Of a DNA stretch of 60,000 bases, positions 50,657-60,000 are shown in pieces. A model generated the notes under the pieces. It saw nothing but the letters and a program-made list of their open reading frames with translations, searched no databases and had not been told where the DNA came from. Made by a program: the position numbers and the translations under genes. Origin of the DNA: Lingula anatina (Eukaryota; Brachiopoda; Lingulata; Lingulida; Lingulidae); the NCBI RefSeq assembly GCF_001039355.2, contig NW_019775765.1:72276-132275 (forward strand), read 5' to 3'. Numbering within the stretch: position 1 is the first letter of the stretch; the number at the start of each line of letters is the position of its first letter.

Positions 50657-51821
50657 ATGGGTGCTTTGCTACCATTCACTCTCGCACTCCTTTTTATTAA
50701 TATTGCCCCAGCACACGGGGGAACAGGCTGTTCGGAATTGCTCGTGTCCGGGAAACACCCGATACCGGATAGTTCTATAACGGCCTCCACGTCCTACCCC
50801 CATACTAATAGCGCCTGTTGCCTGAATCACTTCCCTCACAGGTCCCGTATCAATCTGGTCACGGACAAGAATGGGAACGGGGGTTGGAGCTCTTTGACTC
50901 AGGACGACAAACAGTGGCTGCAGTTTGATCTGGGGTTCTCCAGAAAGGTGAGCCAAATAGATGACACCCTTCTGCTCTCTCTCTCTCTCTGTCGTGTGCC
51001 CATGTATTTCAAAACTAGTTTGTAGGCCTACAGGGTATTTATGCATTGTTAATTTGTGTATGTGAGTATAAGAAGTGGCCAATACGATCATTATATATGT
51101 TAAAGCAACGGTTGTATAAATGTGTGTTGCCCCAATATTTTATTGGAAAGAAACGGATTATATTTGATGTTTTTTATTCTTTAATAATTACAATATTGAA
51201 TTGATATTCATGTATACAGATAACAGGTGTGATAACCAAAGGTAGAGAGGGGTATTCTAGCGCAGGAAAAGGACAATACGTCACGGCATACCGGCTGTAC
51301 TACGGCAACGCAACAGATGATATGGCTATGTTTGTAGACAATGATTTCCAACCTGTGGTTTGTTATGCTATGTGATACTATTTGTTGATAGTGTTACCTC
51401 ATTTAAATACACTGCCTGTTAAGAGCCTTTAGCAAGTTTAGTTTCCAATTTACATGAAATCTAACTTCTCTTGATATTTAAATATATCTGTTAATAAGAC
51501 AGGCGTGCTTCATCATATTAATGAAGGATATTTCAGTAAAAATATTAACAATAAAATCTAAGGGAACTTAACCTTAAACACCCATTTCATCATTTTTGTT
51601 ACTTAATTACTTTTCTAGACAGTATTATACAACTTAAAATAAACTTATAGATATTTGATGGTAACTGGGACACAGTGACACCACAGATGCGTGACCTTGA
51701 CCCTCCTATCTACGCCAGATATGTCCGTATTAACCCGGTCAAGTGGAACGCTCACCCGTCCATGCGTGCTGACCTACTGGGATGTCCACTTACGAAGGAC
51801 ACGAACTCCATCATTGGGTAG
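50657..51821 (+). CDS. Small secreted discoidin (F5/8 type C) domain protein
   Basis: Exons 50657-50947, 51220-51357 and 51651-51821, all phase 0; 199 residues. Seen: signal peptide ending near AHGG, then one discoidin domain: C near residue 25, ITASTSYPH, WSSLTQDDKQWLQFDLG, ITGVITKGRE, a VTAYRLYY strand, IFDGNWDT, PPIYARYVRINPVKW and the closing LLGC. These are the standard markers of the F5/8C fold, whose loops bind phospholipid or carbohydrate. There is no membrane segment or further domain, so this is a single-domain secreted lectin-like protein. The exon 2 donor is taken as GTTTGT after CCTGTG; GTGGTT one codon earlier is possible. An upstream in-frame ATG at 50606 exists but the downstream one gives a proper signal peptide. 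AATAAA at 51851-51856 follows the stop closely. Confidence 0.88.
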
Positions 51822-51850
51822 TGCATGAACTCTATGATGTAAAACATAGC

Positions 51851-51856
51851 AATAAA
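51851..51856 (+). terminator. Polyadenylation signal of the discoidin gene
   Basis: AATAAA 30 nt after the stop codon. Confidence 0.6.
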
Positions 51857-52160
51857 GCATGCGGTGTTCGGTATGCATCATGCACAGAATCTGCCAACTG
51901 AAAGCATTTATTGATGTATGGCAAATAATGATATATGCCAATCAAATAAATGATGTTTCTGCAACTCTGACGCTAATGATGTTTGCTTATATGCCATCAA
52001 AATGCAATAAATGTCTCATCAAGCAGACTTGCAGTGTTTAATTCTAGTAAACACCCTGTAAAGTTTGATATGTAGTACGTAGCTGTGCATTAATGAGTTA
52101 AAACCAAGTGTGTAAATCATCATATTTGTAACGAATGAGATTCTTCACCTTATTGACAGC

Positions 52161-52245
52161 AAGCAAACAGAACTACTCATCCATGCATTTGTGACTTCAA
52201 GAATCGAATATTGCAACAGCCTCTTGTTCGGAATACCTAATTATC

Positions 52246-52277
<32 letters not shown>

Positions 52278-52846
52278 CAGTCTATTCAGAATTTAGCAGC
52301 TCGTGTCCTCCGTAAAACTCAGAAGTCCGACCTCATCACACCAGATCTTCGCGATCTTCACTGGTTTCCCGTGACTCAAAGAACAAGAATAGTCTATAAG
52401 ATATTACTCTTCATTAAAAAAAATTAAAGGGCGATTGTCCATTTTACATGAAGAATAAAATATGACTTAAAACTCGTTTCAGAACCCTCCGCTCCAGTGA
52501 TCAATTTCAAATCAAGCGAAACGATACCAAAAAAATACTCTTAAGACAAATGGTCACAGGAGTTTTTGTGATTGCTGCACTGATTTTGTGGTCCAATTTT
52601 ATTTACAAAGATATGTGTCTTTTAATGACTGTTATTACTTTTTAAAATAATTAAAAACCCTTTTATATAAAGGTTATTTTGGTTTTATTTTTATCTTTTA
52701 GTTTTAATTACTTCTATGTTAGTTTTTAATTTATCTTTGTAGTTTAAGTTTTAAAATGTATTTATCTCTCGTAAACAGCACTGAGACGCACGTGTAGTGC
52801 AGTTTTATAAATGTATAATGTTATTATATTTATTATAAACTATCTA
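52161..52846 (+). mobile_element. Non-LTR retrotransposon (LINE) 3' end, truncated
   Basis: The segment 52161-52427 reads as the end of a reverse transcriptase: LLIHAFVTSRIEYCNSLLFG, then LQSIQNLAARVLRKT and LRDLHWFPVTQRTRIVYKIL, typical of CR1/L2/Rex1-like LINEs. A run of 29 A (52246-52274) interrupts it. The following 330 bp is decayed. Near 52770-52846 a CACTGAGACGC...TATAAATGTATAATG...TTATTA tail resembles the 3' ends of such elements. The 5' part is missing. Confidence 0.75.
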
Positions 52847-53351
52847 TTACTAGATACAATAACATAAGTAGATCGAGACTTGATCATCTATTTCATGTAA
52901 TTTTATTTCTATGCTTATAATGATATACAATTTATACAATGAATACAATTTACCGGCAAGTGACATTTAAAAAGTACAAGAACACAAAGTAATTTGACAT
53001 ATTTTGAAAACACTCTTATAAAGAGAAACAGAAAACTTTTTTATGTCTACATATATACAACATCTAAAAACTACCAACGTCTTTCCGGATTGTATTGATA
53101 ATAAAACACTTTCAGAATAAAAGAAATTTGTACCAAACCTCTGAACGTTCAACACGATGTATACTAAGAAAGGCAAAAACAGAGGGTAAAACGTCCGCTC
53201 CTCCCCGAATCCCCGCACATAAGTTAACTAATATATATCTCCCAATGTGCACTTTTATAAAAAGTATGGAATAAAGCATACGTTCTTTTAATTTTGCGGC
53301 CACAATGACAATGCTGGGGTATTAATTGGTGTCCTTGACTTTGCTTAACTA
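52847..53351. other. Intergenic AT-rich sequence
   Basis: Lies between the LINE remnant and the second Tc1-type copy. Nothing recognisable was seen. Confidence 0.6.
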
Positions 53352-55321
53352 CAGGGTTACCACTTAATATGGAATATTATTTTTTGGCGAGTAAATTTTC
53401 TACAAAATATTTAATTTCTCTCTAACTACTTTAAATCCAAAGCTGAGGTGTCATTCCATGTGTAGCCAGGTGTGTTACCTAATTACCACACAACTCTCGA
53501 AACAATTGATGCATGCAGTTGCATGTTCTGTGGTCAGAAATGTGAGGGGTGTCTCTTTTCGGCAATTTCTGCCCTTGTATAAAAACGCATGGGTTTGGTT
53601 AATCTTTGGAGTGTGTTTAGAGAAGCAACAAAGGGATCGCTCTGAAACTTGACAGGTACCTTAGTGAAAATATGGTTCGACAGCTAAGCAACGCAGCTTA
53701 CTAAGGGATTCTTGCTCTCAGATAAAATGGTCAGAAACGGACAGCCATTGCCAGGTAATTCAACATTTATCAGGAACCGTTTGTGAAGTCCTCCAAAGAA
53801 ATGCTGCAACAGGGGCACCTACTCAAATACCTCGACCAGGGTGTCCGCGTATCACACCAAGAAGACAGGATCGCCTTCTCCTTAGAGGACGCCGTGCTGG
53901 TCGTACAAAGACAACCAGTGTCCTCAGAAAAGAGAGGCAGAATGTCATTCAAACTCCCGTTTCAAGGTCCCACGTGAACAAGATATTTCTGCAAGCCGGT
54001 TATTTTGCACGAAGGCCAGTAGGGAAACTACTGTTAACAGCAGGTCATATACAGCGACGTCTGCAATGGGCTGGGGACCACGTGCGTTTGCAGCCAAAAC
54101 ACTGGAATCACGTCGTTTTCAGTGATGAGGCCAGAAATGGATTTTTTAGGGTTGATCGTCGAATCCGTGTCCACCGACGTGTACGAGGGGCATAAAACAA
54201 TGATTGTGTACTGCCTAGGNNNNNNNNNNNNNNNNNNNNNNNNNNNNNNNNNNNNNNNNNNNNNNNNNNNNNNNNNNNNNNNNNNNNNNNNNNNNNNNNN
54301 NNNNNNNNNNNNNNNNNNNNNNNNNNNNNNNNNNNNNNNNNNNNNNNNNNNNNNNNNNNNNNNNNNNNNNNNNNNNNNNNNNNNNNNNNNNNNNNNNNNN
54401 NNNNNNNNNNNNNNNNNNNNNNNNNNNNNNNNNNNNNNNNNNNNNNNNNNNNNNNNNNNNNNNNNNNNNNNNNNNNNNNNNNNNNNNNNNNNNNNNNNNN
54501 NNNNNNNNNNNNNNNNNNNNNNNNNNNNNNNNNNNNNNNNNNNNNNNNNNNNNNNNNNNNNNNNNNNNNNNNNNNNNNNNNNNNNNNNNNNNNNNNNNNN
54601 NNNNNNNNNNNNNNNNNNNNNNNNNNNNNNNNNNNNNNNNNNNNNNNNNNNNNNNNNNNNNNNNNNNNNNNNNNNNNNNNNNNNNNNNNNNNNNNNNNNN
54701 NNNNNCTGCGCAACCCCACATCGAGGCCGCAGAATCACTGTTTTTCTTCAAAACCAATGGGTTCAGCAACTGCCCTGGCCTGCAAACTCTCCAGATATGA
54801 ACCCAATTGAAAAGCTGTGGGCGGAAGTAACTCACAGAATTAATAGCTATGGTCCTCGGCCGGTAAATAGTGATGAACTGCGATAGGCAAATATCACTGC
54901 GTGGAATGATATCCCCACCCAGACTCTAAAAAACGTGTCACAGGGTATGCCATGTAGGATGAGGGCGCTGCAAGCGGCTGCTGGAGGTCATACCCGCAAT
55001 TACTGACTTTTCATGATTTACTGTAGTGAGTTCTTTGACTGTGTAACATATCACTGTCCGGAGGCTATCATTTTCTTTAATATCTTATCTTAAAGTCTAT
55101 ACTGACATCAAACTGTTGAAATAGTTTTCTGGGGGTGCTCCTTTCTTTTGAATGGCATCTTATGTCAGATTTGATATTATTGACCAAAATATTTCACAAC
55201 AGAAGACTGGATGTTATTATCACTCAGTGACATACTTTTTTAATGACTCAAGCCAAAAAAATTTAATCAGCACTCAAAAATAACAATGATAAAAAATATT
55301 CCATATTAAGTAGCAACCCTG
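53352..55321 (+). mobile_element. Tc1/mariner-type transposon, copy 2, decayed and gapped
   Basis: Same family as 35147-36806, flanked by TA (53350-53351 and 55322-55323), with the same ends (CAGGGTTACC and, reversed, CAGGGTTGCTACTTAATATG). Transposase remnants VVFSDEARNGFF and SPDMNPIEKLWAEV are visible; stops and frameshifts are present. An N run covers the part between these. Removing 486 N and adding the 176 bp expected from copy 1 gives 1660 bp, exactly the length of copy 1. Confidence 0.92.
54220..54705. other. Assembly gap (486 N)
   Basis: Run of N inside the transposon. Comparison with copy 1 (36014-36189) predicts about 176 missing bases. Confidence 0.99.
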
Positions 55322-55610
55322 TATGACGAATAAACAACTTCCCCGGCTATTAAAGTGGGACAAATGATTGGAGTAACAGATGTACCTATAAGCGGTTAGA
55401 GTTCGAAACCCTTGGTAACAATTCTTACCATAAAAAAAGTCAGGTATATTTACATTTTTGTTGCCGGCGTGTGCAGCCGCGATTCAATTTTCCCTCTGTA
55501 AGTATTTTATAAAAGGGTGATGTTAAATAGTCGCAAGGTCAAAAAAGCGGGGTTTTTCTACACGTTACATAAGATACCTGTGGAGGAGGCGTAGTGACAA
55601 CCCCCCTATT

Positions 55611-57449
55611 TTAAACCCAGCCTGTATACCTTGGAGGTGCATTTACACAGTCGGAACCAGGGCCACTGCCGGTCGTATCATCTGTGTTCTGATACTGAAT
55701 ATCTTCAGAACTTTGACCTTCAAGTGATCTTTCACTCTGGACCTGTTCCGATAGCTGGAGACCTTGATTGACGTGACGCTGGCTACACCCATATGTGGGC
55801 ACTCGGTTTCGTTCCCTAAAGTGGTATATCTGCAACAGGACGACAGTAGAGGCAACTGCCACAATGGCGACTACGGCGACAAATATCGACACACTCGTGA
55901 TAGTTTGAAGGTAGCTGAAATCTTTTCTGAGACTGGATAGTTGGGCTGAATTGACGAAGGAGCGGTTCAAAGCCTCGGACGAGTGTTCCGTCTTTGTTGG
56001 AGTTGTTGAGGTATTGTTACAGTTTTCAAAACTTTCGTCTTCGAGAGTGCAATCATTCAGAGTATATAAAGTCACTGACTGACCGTATAGCTGCCATGGG
56101 AGATAACACGTTCCATAAAAATGTATTGATAAACGGTCAACCGCTTTTCGAACCCATGCCAAACGACAATCACACGTGAGGCGATTGCTTGAAACGTTCA
56201 TCGTAGAGTACTGAAAATTTGACAGGAATTTTGTAACTGAACACTTGTCCAATGTTTCAAATTCATTTTCATTTAGGTTTAGAAGCCAAAGGGACCGAGG
56301 AACAAAATTGATAAGGGTCAGTCCGTGTAAACTATTAAAACTTAGGTCCAGTTCCTCCAGTTGGTCACAATTTTGGAACGCTTGCGAGTCAAGAGAAGCT
56401 ATTTTATTGTGGTTCAGGTTGAGTTTTCTTAACTGTGCCCTTTTAGCAAAATGGTTTTGATTTACCTCTCGTATTCCATTACCGGTTAAGTCAAGTTCTA
56501 CCAGCTTTTCCATTTCTGATATTGCATTAGGTATGTCTGTGAATGAAGAACCCAAAAACAATAGTCTAAGTGTCTTCAAGGACTTTTGATGGACAAGAAC
56601 GTCGAGAGTAGGAACAATACTTGGGTTTTGACTCAGATCTAGGACTTCTAGCTTGTTTAGATTGACGAAGACGTTGGCCGACAAAGAGTTCAGATCACAG
56701 AATGCCATACTAAGAAAGGTCAGATTTCGAAGCAATCCAATTCCCGGAGGAACAGTATGCAGTGGATTACCATCAACGCTTAGCCACTCTAATGACCTGG
56801 GTAGCTTGTCAAATGACGCTACAGAACTCTGGTTGAGGGAGCAGCCTGAGAGAGACAGTTTCCTGAGATAAGGTAGGTGCTCCAAGGATGTTGGGATACT
56901 TCTCAATGGACGGTTGTTGTCAAGTGTTAGCGACTGGAGCGATGTCAGGCGACTAAGATAGTTTGCCGGATCACCAGTTAGTCCGTTGAATACAAGGTGA
57001 AGCTCCAGTAAGGTAGTCAGGTACCTTAGGGCTAAAGGTACGGTGGTAAGGTTTGAGTACGACAAGAGCAAAGATCGCGTGTTGTTCTGCACACCGTGAG
57101 AGAAAGCCAATGGACTTATGGAAAGCGTCATTTCGTATCTGCTCATAAAATCCATACGTAAAATGTTAGGGATGTTTCCGAAAGACCCATTGTTGATGGT
57201 AAATGTTAATTGATACCAAGAAAAAATAACACGAAATACATCAACTGTATCGTTGGTAGCCGTAAAGTGAGAAGAATCTATATAAGACCCACTGTAAGGG
57301 TTGCAGTGAAATCTCCATTTTGTTTGTCCTTCTGCAGTATAATTGACACAATATGAGCAGTAAGGATTGATGGAACATGCTCCTTGGCAAATTGAGGGTG
57401 CAGCGACCAGCAAACTTGCACAGAGAAGTAAAATATCTCTTAGATCCAT
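55611..57449 (-). CDS. Leucine-rich-repeat single-pass membrane protein
   Basis: Uninterrupted coding region of 612 residues. The start MDLRDILLL is chosen because TTTTCACTTCAG, a good acceptor, lies just upstream, so the longer in-frame start would be intronic. Seen: signal peptide (about 1-24), a cysteine-containing N-terminal segment (CSINPYCSYC), roughly ten to twelve leucine-rich repeats (for example LEVLDLSQNP, LVELDLTGNGI, LRKLNLNHNKI, LEELDLSFNSL), a C-terminal cap with CDCRLAWV, a glycosylation-prone stalk, one membrane helix at about 513-539 and a tail of some 70 residues. The tail has no TIR or kinase domain but ends with PPRY, a PPxY motif of the kind bound by WW domains of Nedd4-type ligases. 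Likely a cell-surface recognition or adhesion protein; the ligand is unknown. A 5' UTR exon must lie upstream on the minus strand. Confidence 0.88.
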   Translation of the reverse strand: MDLRDILLLCASLLVAAPSICQGACSINPYCSYCVNYTAEGQTKWRFHCNPYSGSYIDSSHFTATNDTVDVFRVIFSWYQLTFTINNGSFGNIPNILRMDFMSRYEMTLSISPLAFSHGVQNNTRSLLLSYSNLTTVPLALRYLTTLLELHLVFNGLTGDPANYLSRLTSLQSLTLDNNRPLRSIPTSLEHLPYLRKLSLSGCSLNQSSVASFDKLPRSLEWLSVDGNPLHTVPPGIGLLRNLTFLSMAFCDLNSLSANVFVNLNKLEVLDLSQNPSIVPTLDVLVHQKSLKTLRLLFLGSSFTDIPNAISEMEKLVELDLTGNGIREVNQNHFAKRAQLRKLNLNHNKIASLDSQAFQNCDQLEELDLSFNSLHGLTLINFVPRSLWLLNLNENEFETLDKCSVTKFLSNFQYSTMNVSSNRLTCDCRLAWVRKAVDRLSIHFYGTCYLPWQLYGQSVTLYTLNDCTLEDESFENCNNTSTTPTKTEHSSEALNRSFVNSAQLSSLRKDFSYLQTITSVSIFVAVVAIVAVASTVVLLQIYHFRERNRVPTYGCSQRHVNQGLQLSEQVQSERSLEGQSSEDIQYQNTDDTTGSGPGSDCVNAPPRYTGWV

Positions 57450-59378
57450 TTTCTTACTCTGAAGTGAAAAGAAAATTAACACAAATAATAATGCAGTGAG
57501 TGAAACAGGTGAGTGGATGCATGTTGTTGGAAATCACAGTGAAACATCGGACTTGAGGGGTGCATCTAAAATTGAATAAATTGTATAAAATATGCAGCCC
57601 GGGAGCCACTGGTCTGCCGCTAGGTGGCTATTAAACAAACCGGAAGTTCGAGAATTTGAATTGGGCAATATTTTTTGAGATTTATAGGGTGTCATAAACG
57701 GTGTATTATCTCGGCTATTAACGTACTTGGGGTTACAATATGTACATTGTCATATTGAGAAATAAATTTCGAATAATGTGAGATGACCCAAAAGTTGATC
57801 TACAGCATATTTAATGTTGAAAAATGAGTTTGAAATCGAAATTTTATTAAAGCTATTACGGAAGTTCGTTTTTGATTTTGATTTTTGTACCTATAGAGGC
57901 CTCCGCACAACTTGAAATTACTACAAGTTGTGGAAAATTTATTCAGCTTTCTGTCAATGTAAGCATGTAAAGAACTTTGCCTTAAGCTGTGAATGGCACA
58001 AATCAATTCACGGCCATGTCAGCCTGAAAACTCTCACTTACGATATCCGCATATAAGCCTCGCTTTGACTTAGTGCTTTCTCATGAGCTTCAGTCTCGTT
58101 TTAGTTTTTNCTGATGGATGTTTCCACCGCAATTTTGTATTTTTGAAGTGTCATGGAGCATTAATCATGTTATATATGGTAAATGGAATATAGAGGACTG
58201 TTTATAACAATTTACACCAGTGAGGTGATCGTTCGGAAATAAAGGTACATGGAATGGGACAATATTTAATTTTTGACCAGTGCTGTGTACCGTGATACAT
58301 ACAAATGAACTACTTGGGCGGATGACAAGTATTAAATACAGGGTGGCCATCGTAATCTGTTACTAAATGGTTTTTATTTTTATTTTGTTGTTTTTGAGGC
58401 CTTTTAGACTGTTGAAGTACACGGTAGAAAAGTTTCGCGGTTGATCTTGAATTTTCTTGGAAGTATAATATAGGATTAAATGCCTGCCCCATAGTTTTGC
58501 CCTGGTAGATTTTTTTGTTATACGGGTAATACGGGAGCTACCGTAGATTGACCATGGAAGGGCTATATTGTTGATGGTAGTTCTCTTACGGACACCCTAA
58601 ATCTGCCGGTGATTTTCACGTTACTGCTGCCTGCATTTTAGAAAGCTATTGCACGCCTATATCATGTATCTGGAGCCGTTGCCTCTGCCTATATGCCTTG
58701 TCAGCGTCACACATTTGCCTTGATAAAAAGTTTGGCCTCAGAAAGATGTGGCTGATGACCAAGACGACTGTCACGTCGCAATGTTTAATTTACTTCCCCA
58801 TTGTTTATCAGAACATTGGAAGAAGAAGGAATATGCAGAGAGAAGATGGCAAGGATAAAAACAAAATAAATAGAAAGCAGCAAACGACAAAAAATTACTA
58901 TTGCAAATGGATTGGTTTACTTCTATCTCGTGATCACAACCATTTTTGTGCAAGCCCCAGTTAGCTATGAAAGCATTCAAATCAGGTGTTTTCAGGTGGG
59001 ATCTGAGCTTGTTTTTGAGCCAGGGCTACTTGAACATCAATTTTTTTATGAATTTTACATAGGAATCAATGGGAATTTCTTAGCAAATATAAATAAATAT
59101 GTTTGTATCATGTATTTTTTTGACTTGTACACTTATTTTGCTTTCATGAAAAATATATTTATACTTCTCTGCATCAGTTTACCGAATTTCATAAAGTTTA
59201 TATACCACTTTCATAAAAAAATTGATATTCAAATGCTGAAAGTATTCAGCATGCCTCATGGAATGCCGCCATATTGGATTTTTCATAGGCTGGGCCTACA
59301 AGCACATGTATCAATCTCATGTGACTTTTATCTTTCTATTCCTTTTTTTCTTACTGATAAATACATGTTTAACATTAA
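57450..59378. other. Upstream region of the LRR gene, non-coding
   Basis: Probable first intron and promoter of the LRR gene, followed by AT-rich sequence. A single N is at 58110. No coding exon was recognised on either strand. Confidence 0.55.
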
Positions 59379-59858
59379 AGGGGCCCGCACACGGTGAGCA
59401 ATTGGCGCGCGCCACTTGCGCTGCGCCAGATGCTCTCGCTCCTCAGCTCCCCGCAAACGATGCGCTCTTTGCTCAGCAGAGATGCCTCCCGGCCTGCCCC
59501 TATCGGACGCACCGCGAACTGTGGGATCATGTGATTAAGGAAACATTACATATTTATTTTTTTCTGAAAGTAATGGCAAATGGTGACCACGTTAATCAAT
59601 CAGACTAACTATAACTGTGTACATTTTTGTTTACTTCGCTGGGGGCTGCCATTTTTCTTTGTTTCCGGCTACCGGCACATGCGCATTGTTGGCATGGCGT
59701 GAGCATTCGGCGCTTGCACCCCGCACACGCTGAGACATTTGCCTCAAGAGACCAAAAAAATCAAACACGTGAAAAATTTTGCTCAGCCGCGCGAGAGGCA
59801 AAAATCTCACCAAAATACCCCCGCACACGATGAGAAAACGGCGCGTGTGCGGGCCCCT
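59379..59858. mobile_element. 480-bp element with 15-bp terminal inverted repeats
   Basis: AGGGGCCCGCACACG at 59379-59393 and its exact inverse at 59844-59858. The sequence near both ends is GC-rich (GGCGCGCG), with further CGCACACG(A/C)TGAG words inside the right half. No transposase. No clear target-site duplication was seen. The short open frames inside are not convincing genes. Confidence 0.7.
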
Positions 59859-60000
59859 CAAGATAGCTGGTATATTTTAATATACATTGTCTAAATAATG
59901 TATCAATTCCTTACTACTGGTAAGTTACATGTAGCCATATTTCTTGACAAACGTGCTTTGGAAACTAGGTGGCAAAAAGTTAGAATTTTCATCTATAAAG
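59859..60000. other. Window end, non-coding
   Basis: AT-rich sequence; nothing recognised. Confidence 0.5.

Noticed and set aside
54034-54886. Long open frames across the second N gap.
   Set aside because: Artefacts of N bases inside a broken transposon.
57450-57482. Longer start for the LRR protein (11 more residues).
   Set aside because: Those codons lie across a polypyrimidine tract and AG that look like a splice acceptor just before the second ATG.
1-60000. tRNA, rRNA and CRISPR arrays.
   Set aside because: Scanned by eye for T-loop motifs and regular spaced repeats; none supported.

Overview
The window is animal genomic DNA: AT-rich, intron-rich, with long non-coding stretches, two runs of N (13193-13772 and 54220-54705) and two isolated N bases (23002, 58110). 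The gene set (a PTTG1IP homologue, a RING/B-box/NHL protein of the nhl-1/thin type, an animal SWEET, secreted CAP-EGF-ShKT proteins, a discoidin-domain protein) together with Tc1-type and LINE remnants suggests a marine invertebrate, most likely a lophotrochozoan such as a mollusc. That assignment is inference; no sequence here fixes the species. Exons were joined by hand using reading phase, GT/AG sites and family conservation.

Layout. 1-4.6 kb: PTTG1IP homologue (minus, last coding exon not found). 6.8-9.9 kb: three-exon TRIM-NHL gene (minus). 11.1-20.7 kb: SWEET sugar transporter (plus), head-to-head with the TRIM-NHL gene, with seven constitutive exon positions, one of which (exon 5) is occupied by two homologous 162-nt exons. 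21.6-24.8 kb: direct duplication of about 1.35-1.47 kb holding a doubtful small minus-strand gene. 24.8-32.1 kb: gene-poor. 32.1-37.9 kb: two-exon Golgi-type GT32-like glycosyltransferase whose intron holds a complete but decayed Tc1-type element. 39.3-43.4 and 44.6-49.7 kb: two tandem ten-exon paralogues encoding secreted CAP-hinge-EGF-EGF-ShKT proteins. 50.7-51.8 kb: small secreted discoidin protein. 52.2-52.8 kb: LINE 3' end. 53.4-55.3 kb: second Tc1-type copy, interrupted by a gap. 55.6-57.4 kb: leucine-rich-repeat membrane protein with an intronless coding region (minus). 59.4-59.9 kb: a 480-bp element with GGGGCCCGCACACG terminal inverted repeats.

The strongest observation is the SWEET exon pair 5a/5b (18087-18248 and 18777-18938): same length, same phase, 26 of 54 residues identical, both ending in SPLATL and both followed by GTGAGT donors. 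They look like mutually exclusive exons that would exchange the centre of the transporter. The second is the CAP-EGF-ShKT pair, in which exon lengths match exactly across the tandem duplicates, one intron is present in only one copy, a 9-nt micro-exon replaces a 39-nt exon, and one copy has lost both cysteines of the first-to-last ShKT disulfide. The genes do not form a single pathway; the 39-58 kb part is a run of secreted or surface proteins (CAP, CAP, discoidin, LRR) of the sort seen in innate-immune, matrix or glandular gene sets, but that role is inferred.
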